From Arabidopsis thaliana (taxonomy: Eukaryota > Streptophyta > Magnoliopsida > Brassicales > Brassicaceae): a DNA stretch of 64,000 nucleotides. The notes beneath the pieces were generated by a model. The model saw only the letters and a list, made by a program, of their open reading frames with translations, had not been told where the DNA came from and did no database searches. The DNA is taken from NCBI RefSeq assembly GCF_000001735.4, contig NC_003070.9:7440001-7504000 (forward strand), written 5' to 3'. Of the stretch, positions 22,834-32,362 are shown one piece after another. Made by a program: the position numbers and the translations under genes. Positions within the stretch are counted from its first letter, which is position 1, and every line of letters begins with the position of its first letter.

Positions 22834-25800
22834 TCACCTTCTTCCTCCACGCTGTCCTGGTCTTGGACCTGGGTTTCTGAAAAATTGGAGCCGCAAAATC
22901 TTGGAATCGGGTTCGTCTTCATCCATTCGATAGTCTGTCAAATATAAAGTTGTATCAGTTAAACCAGCGGACGAGTGTTGGCTTGCATCGGACAAAATCA
23001 AACTTTGATACAGTATATGTTCTAGCATAGTGTTTATAACTGAAATGAAGATAGTAATATCAAGAAACCAATGCAAAACAAACTCAATATGTGTTGGAAC
23101 AAATATTAGCAATCCCCAAAGTAGAGAGAATCTCGGTTACCTTGCAAAGCGCTCAGAGCAGTTGCTGCACAGGCAGAGTTTTCAAAATCAACAAAACACA
23201 GAACAGTAGGATCTCCACTCCTCTGCATAAAACCCCTTAGAAAGTCAATATTAATGAAATTATGGGACTGAGTGTTTTCATTTTCAACAATTCTTCAAAT
23301 TGGAACCAGTGAATCTTACGTGTTTTGAATCTTGGGTCACAAGTCTTACTTCTCTATATCCCACAAAAGGCCGAAATATATCTAGACTTCAGTTAAGGAC
23401 AATGAATAGCTCAAACATTCTTAAGTGAGGAAATTAATAATTGTAATGAGTCATTAGGTAGGATACGGGATACTTCCCTTCTTGAGCAATTAGAAGGAAG
23501 TCCTTCAACATACAGAGTGTTGGATACATCTGGAGGTAGAGGATGTGGTTCCCGGCCTGGCCTACCAACTGAATCCAGCTGACCAAAACCCATATCCCGA
23601 CCATTTGGCCTGAAATCTGAAGGCAAACTCCCACCACACCCAGCCATGAGCTCACCCATGGACGGACCAGGCATCATGTTGGAACCTCCTTGTCGTACCA
23701 TGCCAACACCATTAAATGGACCAGCTTCTTCAGATGGCACAAAAAACGTTTGCTACAAAACAGGGAAAAGGTTTCAGTACACTGAAGAAAGAAGAGAAAA
23801 AAAACGAAGAAGAGACCACGTGAATAAGGATTATACCATACTCTGCAGGTAGCGGTCATAAGCTGATCCAATACTTCTAGTATCCTTTACTGAATGGGGG
23901 ATACCTCGATCCTCATCCTGTGATAAATAACTGTGCATATCACCTGAAGGAATCAAATATGGTGTACCTTCTACAAAGAGAAAAATAAGACAATTCAAAA
24001 TCACACATTGATAGGTATGGCAATATATAAACCAGTGGACCTCATGACACACGAAAAAGAAGTACACAAGATACATAATCTGCAACTATAAATCAGTGAT
24101 AATCTGTTCCAGCATTGATGGTCAAACACTCAAACCTCTTTAACGTAGCATCATATTTAGTAAGAGACGAAATGAAGGAGGGACAAATAAGACAATTCAA
24201 ACTCACACACACAACTTTAGATTCATGTGATGAGCACATAGCAGTTAAGGAGGGACAAGATTCATTGAACATAAACTTTAAAGTATATGTGGGAAGCCCA
24301 CCAAACAAGAATACACATATCATCAAATTGCCAAATTGATGTAAACAAATGACGCAATCATCACGAAATGCATAAGTAGAAACCCTCTAACTGCATCGGA
24401 GTGTCTCCAAAAAAATGATGAAAAAACGTAAAACATATCCTCTCTTTTTTCCTAACACTCGTAAATTGGTTCACCTAGATATAATAACTGAATCAAGAAT
24501 CAAAGAAATTGTTGAAAAGGTCCATAGAAGAAGGAGACTGAATCTTCGATGGACTACTCTGAAGGATAGAGTTAAAGTCATTAAAGAACGACGAAAAACC
24601 TTGTGGATCGGTTGGTCCAATAGTGGAAAAGAAGTCCGGTGATACCGACGGCAGAGAATAAGGTCCCGGCGATAAAATCCCAGCATGGTGAAAACTTGGC
24701 CGCTCGAACCCTCGATTTTGATGTGGTTGTTCTTGATGATGATGATGATAATATTGATCCATAGTCCCTTCGCCTCCAACAAATGTCCCTAGTTCGTTTG
24801 AGATATTAGCCTTCTCTGTAACAGCAAACCGAGCCGCCGGAGATATCAACCCATGAGATGTATCAACCATTGTTGACGTGTCTTTTGGTTCCGACGTGGA
24901 TGAAGAGGAGGAGGATGATGTTGTGGAGGTAGAGGTTTGACCTGTGAGACGTTGGACCAATGTCATGAAGTTATTAGGGTGTGTATGGATAATTCTGGGA
25001 GTTACTGTGTATATGTTCACGGGACCAGGTGGGGGCCGAGATTGCGACGGTTCTTGCTGATGGGTTTGTGGTGGTTGTGGTTGCGGGTGTGGCGGCGCTA
25101 GTGGTGGCTTCTTGATAATCTTGTGCGAATCTCCACGGACTTTCAGTGGTGTTGGTTTCGGACCCATGTTTCCTCTTGATCTTGGCGATCTATTATCCAT
25201 AGAATCCACTTTATGAGATGAATAGTATATGTATATGTGTATGTGTGATGATGAATTTAGTGAAGAACAATGATTATGTGATGATTAGGGGAAGTACTTG
25301 TATATATATAATTAGAGAAAAATAAGACAATTCAAACTCACACATCGATAGGTACGGCAATATATAAACCTGTGGACCTCATGACACACAAAAAAGAAGT
25401 ACACAAGATACATAATCTGCAACTACAAAGCATAGATAATCTGTTCCAGCAATGATGGTCAAACACTCAAAACCTCTTTAACATAGCATCATATTTAGAA
25501 AGAGACGAAATGAAGGTTTATTTTCTCATTAACTTAGAATATGAATGTACATGTACATGTTCATATACAAGATAGAATGTAAAAAACTACCCTACACAAG
25601 TAACAAGCTCTCTATACTACTCTAATACATCAATGTGGTGGGATACATACACTTATCTTTACAGAACCGTTCAACCGCAAACATAATTTGAACAAAGTGG
25701 ATCAAGACTCCTATAAACAATAGTACAGAGCAATTTTCAAGACATACATATATACTAAAAGAAGTTCTGAATAAGAGCCATACAAAATGAAACCTAAGAA

Positions 25801-26164
25801 GAGAATCATATGTTAATGGTAGCTCCCATATAGCTCATCTTTTTAAGTAAAATAAGAAAAGGTTTTGTTTTCATGGCAAAGAGGCAAAATTTAGACCTAT
25901 AACAGATGAAAAATCTGTTCATTATTCTATATAACTATCATCACAACAATGCCCACTAACATAAGAGCTACATTGAGAGTTGATTCCAAGTGTAAAGACA
26001 GCTCCTTTCAGGTCTAATAATGAAAATTACACACAGAGCGGAAAAAAAGAAGAAACTTTTAGCTTACGGAAGTCGGAACGGGGACGTTTGGGAGGAAGAA
26101 CGTGAGGGTTCGACGAAATTGGAAGCTGATACTGTCTCTGCTGGTTCCAGTACTCATCCGCCAT
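22834..26164 (-). CDS. RRM-type RNA-binding protein with a VQ gene inside intron 1
   Basis: Hand-built exons on the minus strand: 26068-26164, 23837-23970, 23467-23752, 23320-23381, 23141-23222, 22834-22934. All are GT-AG and phases agree throughout (about 253 residues). N-terminus MADEYWNQQRQYQLP, then KRPRSDF joined to QGTPYLIPSG; middle DEDRGIPHSVKDT and YDRYLQS; then one RNA recognition motif with RNP2 NTLYVEGLP and RNP1-like VLCFVDFENSACA; tail NPGPRPGQRGGRR. It binds RNA, probably in mRNA processing; the precise role is unknown. I recall locus At1g21320. The first intron (2.1 kb) holds a whole VQ gene on the same strand, so correct splicing must skip it. A gene model fusing the two would be easy to make by mistake. 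Confidence 0.8.
23977..24178. repeat. Left direct repeat flanking the VQ insert
   Basis: 202 nt starting AGAGAAAAATAAGACAATTC and ending GACGAAATGAAGG. It matches 25314-25516 in the same orientation with about a dozen differences. It lies in intron 1 of the RRM gene, 6 nt from the splice acceptor of exon 2. A third partial copy (AATAAGACAATTCAAACTCA) follows at 24187. Confidence 0.85.
24493..25200 (-). CDS. VQ2: VQ-motif protein, copy inside the RRM intron
   Basis: 235 residues from ATG 25200 (MDNRSPRSRG), no introns. The core VQ motif is NNFMTLVQRLTGQTS (FxxxVQxLTG), which in this plant family binds WRKY transcription factors and MAP kinase substrates in the nucleus. Other features: a proline/glutamine-rich N-terminal third, a Ser/Thr-rich run after the motif, an HHHHQEQ stretch, and the C-terminal FFNDFNS / SSMDLFNNFFDS. 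A near-identical gene lies at 29002-29721. The whole unit from 24228 to about 25304 is a duplicated segment placed in the RRM intron. I recall the names VQ2/VQ3 for this pair; which symbol goes with which is less certain than the family. Confidence 0.85.
   Translation of the reverse strand: MDNRSPRSRGNMGPKPTPLKVRGDSHKIIKKPPLAPPHPQPQPPQTHQQEPSQSRPPPGPVNIYTVTPRIIHTHPNNFMTLVQRLTGQTSTSTTSSSSSSSTSEPKDTSTMVDTSHGLISPAARFAVTEKANISNELGTFVGGEGTMDQYYHHHHQEQPHQNRGFERPSFHHAGILSPGPYSLPSVSPDFFSTIGPTDPQGFSSFFNDFNSILQSSPSKIQSPSSMDLFNNFFDS
25314..25516. repeat. Right direct repeat flanking the VQ insert
   Basis: Same-orientation partner of 23977-24178. Together they bracket the duplicated VQ segment, as expected when an insert is captured during repair of a break with long staggered ends. 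Confidence 0.85.
25517..26067 (-). other. 5' part of RRM gene intron 1
   Basis: Unique AT-rich intronic sequence between the right direct repeat and exon 1, including an ATGTACATGTACATGTTCAT run near 25543. No gene seen. Confidence 0.5.
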
Positions 26165-26490
26165 TGACGGCGACGGAAACAACAAATCGAGAGATCACAA
26201 TTCGAAAATTAGTAAATAAAAATTCCTAATTTACAGAATAAGGCATTCGATTGCAGTTCTACTTGGTCCCAATCGAACAAAAAAATTCTACCCAGCAACT
26301 TGCTCGTTCCTCTGTTCAGATCAAAATTCTAATTCGCTCAATTTCAATTTCATCGAGTTTTCTGACTCATTCTCTTTCGACAACGGAAGTGAATGATCCG
26401 AATCTGAGTGACCCGACCCGTTTTGTTTATAAACCCGGTATTTCTTCTGGCGCCAATTTAACAAGTAACGACTAAGTGAGGCCATGAATT
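26165..26490 (-). promoter_or_regulatory. Upstream region of the RRM gene
   Basis: Minus-strand leader and promoter of the RRM gene. It is relatively GC-balanced and contains GGGTCGGGTCACTCAG near 26409-26424. No clear TATA box. Confidence 0.35.
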
Positions 26491-26501
26491 TTGTCTGGAC
26501 T

Positions 26502-26660
26502 AATATTTATGTAAACTCAGTAAAAATTTGGTAGAAAATAAGTTTAACTTAAAAACTGGCAGAAAATGAGTTTAACTTACAAAAAAAAAAGACTTTTTAA
26601 GTTTAACTATTTAAGATAACTCATTTTCAACAAATTTGTAGTGAGTTTACATAAATATTT
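26502..26660. mobile_element. Foldback MITE-like element
   Basis: The left arm (26502-26545, AATATTTATGTAAACTCA onward) is the reverse complement of the right arm (26617-26660, TGAGTTTACATAAATATT at its end), with few mismatches. The 70-nt loop also carries a short direct repeat, AGAAAATGAGTTTAACTTA. No coding capacity. The shape fits a small non-autonomous DNA transposon; the family is not recognised and the target duplication is unclear. Confidence 0.6.
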
Positions 26661-26689
26661 GTTGTAAGTAAAAATTTAAGAAAATTTAC

Positions 26690-27400
26690 ATACATGTCAC
26701 CTACTAGTATGTACATAGCTTGGGGTTGGAAAGATATCATTCCCCAATTGCCTGCTCTCATTCATGCTTTTCAAACATCGGAGATGAACACTCCCAAAAT
26801 GAGAAGGTTGTGCAAATTTACAGCACTACCAGAAGTAAGTCTTAAAATCGTTTTTATGTTGTTTATTGTATCTTTTATCCAACACTTATAGACTCTAACA
26901 CACATTGTATTATATAGGCAATGAATAACATAGGCGACAGATCAGATGTTTACAGTTTCAGAATTTTTCTTGGTACTATAATAACGGTTAAGGTTTCATA
27001 TGAGACTTTGGATAGATTAACGGCTAGACACACAAGCCTTAGGTGTTATCGGGGTAAGACTTTTCTCCATCCTTAAAATAACTCTGACTGTGACATAATT
27101 GACTAAATTGTGGTCATGTGTTCATTAGGGACAAAGGCCTGAACTTCCAAGCGAGACGAATCCAAGACTGAAGAAATTAATCGATGAAATGCTTGGATGG
27201 AGATGCTATGTATAGGCCTCACATCTAAGATGTAAGACGTGTTTTGGAGTCGCTTGTCTCAGAATTAAATACGCCTACTACACCAACAACAACGCCTCTC
27301 CTGGTCACTCCTTCAACATCAAACTCAACATCGACACTGGTGTTAAGGGATCAATTTGAGGCATTATCAGGTGATCTTGATTCTTGAGTAAAAACCAGGA
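26690..27400 (+). pseudogene. Protein kinase gene remnant
   Basis: Pieces of a Tyr-kinase-like (TKL) plant kinase in broken frames: GDRSDVYSF (26933-26960, the subdomain IX signature) followed by RIFLGTIIT, then after an apparent intron GQRPELPSETNPRLKKLID (27128-27185, subdomain X-XI) and a tail resembling RPH..RVLESLVSELN at 27210-27270. Stops and altered splice sites interrupt it, and the N-lobe and catalytic loop are not visible. The 5' piece around 26700-26830 may belong to it but is unclear. Confidence 0.5.
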
Positions 27401-28736
27401 AATAATTTCACAAAAAGAAAAACATTATCCCAAACTTTGATTTTTTCTATGCTCACGTAGCTAAGAACGTGTTGATATCTCTGTTCTGGCACATATACAG
27501 TTTTAGTGCCCAAACTTTTTTGTTCTTTACTTCTTTTTCTTCCTGATCAATTGTGAACTTTGAGATTCAGTTGTATATTCTAGAAAGTAAAAGGACCATA
27601 TTCTCTTGATCGTTAACTTTTGGATTAGAAAACGTCAATATATTAAAATACATCAATATCTATTTTGATAAATTATTTAAGAATATAACAGTATAACCAA
27701 AAATCAACGATTAATTTGATAGAAAGAAGTCCGGTTATATCAAATTCATAGAAAGCGATGAGAATTTAACATGAGAAGAATATTTTAGCGAATCTTGTGA
27801 TAATATATGTTATTGGAATATCAGCATAGTGATTAGAATTTTCTTGAAAAGATATTAGTAGAATATATACTAGGATTTGATAAATATATTAGAATCTTTA
27901 TTTCTATAGAAGATTTATTAGTCGATATTAGTGGGATTTTGTGGAGTGATGGGATCATATGTTTCCCTATTTTATCTAGGGGTTTCTATCTATAAAAGGG
28001 GATTGATCAGAGCAGTCTTTCTCCATAATATAGCCGATAATATGAGTAAGACTTATAAACCGTTGAATAAAGAAACCGTGAAGTTACAAGCAATGCTACA
28101 AAGGTACGGGTACTATGAAATGGTTCTCACTTCCCTTGATTCAAAGGTTCATTAGTCTTACTCGTATTGTTAGCTATATTAAGAGGGAAACTCAAAGATG
28201 TCAACAGAACTCCAGAAGATGTCGGCCAAGAAAGTTCAGGAAGTTGTAACATCAGCAACAAAGCAATCTGCTAATTGAATCAAGTGGTGCCAAAGAGGCC
28301 ATAAAATCCTTAAAAAGTGCCGGTAATCGTTTATTATATTGGTAGACAAACTCAAAATAACTTTGCATCTTCTGCTGTTTAAAGCTCAAGGATATAGCAC
28401 ATAAGTTACCTCTCTTGCAATGCGTTATTGGCCTTGATAGTATTTTCCATATTAATCTCACCGTCACTGTTTTGTCCTTAAGCAGTAGTTAAGCTCTTCA
28501 TTTTCTCTCATGAATTGTTTCTTTTTTTGGCGACAAAAGTCAATTACACATGTGAAACTACTTTCATTTAGTCCACTGAATGATTTAATCGATCTATTTT
28601 TGGATTTCAAATCACACGCATAGTAGGTTCAAGAATATTAATATACTAACAAAAACCAATTTACCTACAAACCCAAAAGTTAGAACTTAGAAGATTATAC
28701 AAATAGAATTAATCTAATGCCCACTATTGGATAAGT
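27401..28736. other. Intergenic region, unrecognised sequence
   Basis: AT-rich to 27930. A 74-codon open frame at 27931-28155 (containing MSKTYKPLNKETVKLQ) and a minus-strand stretch at 28200-28470 (KMQSYFEFVYQYNKRLPALF) have somewhat coding-like composition, but I recognise neither. Confidence 0.4.
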
Positions 28737-29845
28737 TGATGAGCACATAGCAGTTAAGGAGGGACAAGATTCATTGAACATAAACTTTAAAGTATATGTG
28801 GGAAGCCCACCAAACAAGAATACACATATCATCAAATTGCCAAATTGATGTAAACAAATGACGCAATCATCACGAAATGCATAAGTAGAAACCCTCTAAC
28901 TGCATCGGAGTGTCTCCAAAAAAATGATGAAAAAACGTAAAACATATCCTCTTTTTTTTCCTAACACTCGTAAATTAGTTCACCTAGATATAATAACTGA
29001 ATCAAGAATCAAAGAAATTGTTGAAAAGGTCCATAGAAGAAGGAGACTGAATCTTCGATGGACTACTCTGAAGGATAGAGTTAAAGTCATTAAAGAACGA
29101 CGAAAAACCTTGTGGATCGGTTGGTCCAATAGTGGAAAAGAAGTCCGGTGATACCGACGGCAGAGAATTAGGTCCCGGCGATAAAATCCCAGCATGGTGG
29201 AAACTTGGCCGCTCGAACCCTTGATTTTGATGTTGTTGTTCTTGATGATGATGATGATGATGATAATGATAATATTGATCCATAGTCCCTTCGCCTCCAA
29301 CAAATGTCCCTAGTTCGTTTGAGATATTAGCCTTCTCTGTAACAGCAAACCGAGCCGCCGGAGATATCAACCCATGAGATGTATCAACCATTGTTGACGC
29401 GTCTTTTGGTGCTGACGTAGATGAAGAATAGGAGGAGGATGTTGTGGAGGTGGAGGTTTTACCTGTGAGACGTTGGACCAATGTCATGAAGTTATTAGGG
29501 TGTGTATGGATAATCCTGGGAGATACTGTGTATATAATCACGGGACCAGGTGGCGGCCGCGATTGTGACGGTTCTTGCTGATGGGTTTGTGGTGGTTGTG
29601 GTTGCGGGTGTGGCGGCGCTAGTGGTGGCTTCTTGATGATCTTGTGCGAATCTCCACGGACTTTCAATGGTATTGGTCTCGGACCCAAGATTCCTCTTGA
29701 TCTTGGCGATCTATTATCCATAGAATCCACTTAATGAGATGAATAGTATATGTGTATGTGTGTGCGTGATGATGAATTTAGTGAAGAACAATGATTATGT
29801 GATGATTAGGGGAAAAGGCAGGGTACATGAGTACTTGTATATATA
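28737..29845. repeat. Segmental duplicate of the VQ unit (partner of 24227-25304)
   Basis: The homology starts at TGATGAGCACATAGCAG and runs through the VQ gene and its promoter. It ends after GATGATTAGGGGAA and TACTTGTATATATATA, where copy 1 has lost the AGGCAGGGTACATGAG found here. This copy has unique flanks and no bracketing repeats, so it is more likely the donor. Confidence 0.8.
29002..29721 (-). CDS. VQ3: VQ-motif protein, stand-alone copy
   Basis: 239 residues from ATG 29721 (MDNRSPRSRG), intronless, near-identical to the copy at 24493-25200. The VQ core is NNFMTLVQRLTGKTS. Differences are mainly a longer HHHHHHH run (from a GAT/ATG-type microsatellite), a few substitutions in the Ser/Thr-rich run (SYSSSTSAPKD) and the N-terminus (GILGPRPIPLK). 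A probable nuclear cofactor of WRKY factors, as known for the family. It has its own full upstream region, unlike the intron-embedded copy. I recall locus At1g21326. Confidence 0.87.
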   Translation of the reverse strand: MDNRSPRSRGILGPRPIPLKVRGDSHKIIKKPPLAPPHPQPQPPQTHQQEPSQSRPPPGPVIIYTVSPRIIHTHPNNFMTLVQRLTGKTSTSTTSSSYSSSTSAPKDASTMVDTSHGLISPAARFAVTEKANISNELGTFVGGEGTMDQYYHYHHHHHHQEQQHQNQGFERPSFHHAGILSPGPNSLPSVSPDFFSTIGPTDPQGFSSFFNDFNSILQSSPSKIQSPSSMDLFNNFFDS

Positions 29846-31946
29846 TGATTTGTGTGTATTAAAGAAGGATAGAGAAAAGTCAAATGAAGGAAGGAGAGTA
29901 AACCTACTTAAAAAGTGGTAAACTTTGGCTACTTGTTTGTTTGTATTGATTATTATATCTTTTTATGTATGTTTCTTCTAGTATGTTTCTTACCAAGATT
30001 TGGTTTGGTTTACCCAAGATTAAAAGTTTTCTAGTCGTGAGAAAAGACTCGCTATTAACTACGACTTCCAACTTTTATTATTTAGTTTTCGTACCTCAAT
30101 TTATTCTCGTTTGTGGTTAATATAATTTGATGAGATAGATACATCTAGGTGGTGCTCACGTTGTTGTATTTTTTTCTTTAATAAAAAAAAATTTAGAGGT
30201 GAAGTTACTGTTTATAAGATAGAGACATAAATTACGAAAAAAAAAAAAAAATCGGATACTTATTTTTGTTTGCATCTTAATGGACTTAAAGGTTGAATAT
30301 TTCCAGTCTAGAGGAAGTCAAAAGCGTAGAAGAGGTCATAAGTGCCACGTCAGATAATTGGTAGCTGACTTGGCATGATTTTGTAGAGAGCTCCAACACG
30401 GTTCTTCTGATCCAGACATGACCCTGTGTCTGTGGACCATAATCAACACAAATTTTGCCTTTGTCAAACAATATTTATTCAATAAAAACACAAAACTAGA
30501 TGTGGTCAGAAGTTTAATAATATGTTTTCAATATTAACTGATATCTATTGGCCTTTTTAAAATCTAAAATGAATTTCGAGTTATTGAAATACTATAAACA
30601 TGTCTGACATTTAGTAGTTTTAGTGGTCAGGAATGTCCACTTTGTAACTGATTTTTTCTGTTCAAGGGTATATATCACGGTTATTAAAAAAATTTAAAAC
30701 TATGTGACGTGAAAATGTCAGAAATATAATTGTGCTACGGCCACGAAAATACGTTATATTGTCATAAATTTCATAATAGTGATAAGGCCCACGTACTCTC
30801 GACCAACTCAATTTTTCATTTATACGAAAAAAGCTCAATATCATGGCTTCTTTGTCCAGAGACCAGAGGTTTTTGTCTCACGACACACACTCAATGCGCC
30901 ATTCTTGCGCGTGGGTTCACGTTTTGTAGTCTCAGAGAAACAGAGCTTTTTTTTACAGTTAGCTGAATCGCTACATAACAAAATTAATCAAAACATCACT
31001 ACAAAGTCTTGAAGCGTTCGATAATAATCTTTTGTGTTTGGGAGATTAACATAGTACAAATTTAAATCATGATAATCTGAAAAAGGGCTTACTTGCGATG
31101 TTGCTGGACGCGGGAACAGTAATACATGAGGGGAGAAAAAGTCTTTTGTGTTTGGTTTTGAGTCTATTTTTTGGTCAAACTCGAATCTCCAAATGACATG
31201 AAATCCATCTATTTTCTTACTTATTGCTCGAAAGTGATTGGTCTTTCAAAGTCTCCCTAGATTCTTCCATTTATGTATATTTTTTTGGTACATTAGCCTA
31301 TAATTATAATTTTTGCTGAACAACGATTAGCGACATTATTTGCTATCAATTAGCTTCGGATGCGAGTGAACGCGTATAACCTTTAAAGGTCTCACGCGGT
31401 AAATTATAAAGAACAATACTATATTACATCGCAAAAGTATAGTTGCGAAGTCTGGTTCTAGATAGTACGAATCAGTCTTAACACTGCCAACTGAAACAAA
31501 AATAAAATATCGTATAAAATCAAAATGGAGTTTTTATTTTTTGGCTAAAATGAATTTTCTTACAAGAAAATATAGATCATTACCTATCTTTTAATTATAT
31601 ACTCAGACAAAACTTATATTAAATTGAAAGCTATATTCGAACCCAACTAAAAACTGAAACTGTGTAATCCAATTTATACAAGATGACGTGATTTATATTA
31701 ATCATTACTAGTATTTTTTTAGTAAACCTAGAAATTCAGACTTCCAAACCGGGATCAAGTCGAGATTTGAGATATATAGTTAAAATGAGCCACTTAAACA
31801 AGAATGGTACTAAACGTAGTAACCAATTATAGGCGGAATCTTTTGGGGAAAATGAACAACAGTTTAGAAGAATCTACAAATTCATTATGAGTGAATGAAT
31901 AAGTGACAAAAAAAAATAAAAAAATATATGAAATTGTGTGTAAAAT
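29846..31946. other. AT-rich intergenic region
   Basis: The first few hundred bases are the VQ promoter side. Around 30290-30450 and 30780-30960 composition is more balanced, but no frame is recognisable. Otherwise nothing seen. Confidence 0.5.
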
Positions 31947-32210
31947 TCAGCGGAAATTAATTGGTGAATTCATCTTACAATAGAGGATAACATCTTTAAT
32001 CTTCTCATCTCTGTCTTCCTCTACCATCGAACTACAACCGGAAGAATTAGCCGGAGAAGATTTTATTGAGTGGATGGAACTGCTCTTCCTTGTCACTTTC
32101 TTAGATCTTCCTCGTTGCTCACCTTCCGCCGCCACGTCAAAGCACATACACAGCCGCATAAATGGTTTCAGGAATCCAAAAGTTCTTCCACTTGTTTTTG
32201 GTTGTGACAT
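31947..32210 (-). CDS. Small hypothetical protein
   Basis: 87 residues, MSQPKTSGRTFGFLKPFMRL to INFR. Basic and Ser-rich (RGRSKKVTRKSSSIHSIKSS), with the acidic/helical end EDRDEKIKDVILYCKMNS. I do not recognise a named family, but an (E/D)xxIxxxxxYCK end occurs in other small plant proteins. Support for a real gene: codon-like composition against a very AT-rich background, and a TTTATATATAG TATA box on the minus strand (32352-32362) about 145 nt before the ATG. Confidence 0.6.
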   Translation of the reverse strand: MSQPKTSGRTFGFLKPFMRLCMCFDVAAEGEQRGRSKKVTRKSSSIHSIKSSPANSSGCSSMVEEDRDEKIKDVILYCKMNSPINFR

Positions 32211-32351
32211 TGTTCAAAGATGAAAACTACAAAGATCGCTCAAGAAATGGAATCTTAAGAATACGAATCCACGACGGTGGTGTCTAGAGTCGAGAGATGT
32301 AAAATGTAGAAGATTTAAGTGTATCTTTTAGTTTCTTACAGATTAGGGATA

Positions 32352-32362
32352 ATGACTATATA
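32352..32362 (-). promoter_or_regulatory. TATA box of the small hypothetical gene
   Basis: The minus strand reads GTTTATATATAGTC, a strong plant TATA match placed as expected for a leader of roughly 110 nt. Confidence 0.5.

Noticed and set aside
24415-24642. Plus-strand 75-codon frame (and its copy at 28924-29151) with many Lys/Arg
   Set aside because: Antisense to the 3' end of the VQ genes and simply duplicated with them; no independent evidence.
30730-31012. Overlapping plus-strand frames of about 77 codons
   Set aside because: No family resemblance and overlapping in two frames; probably chance openings.
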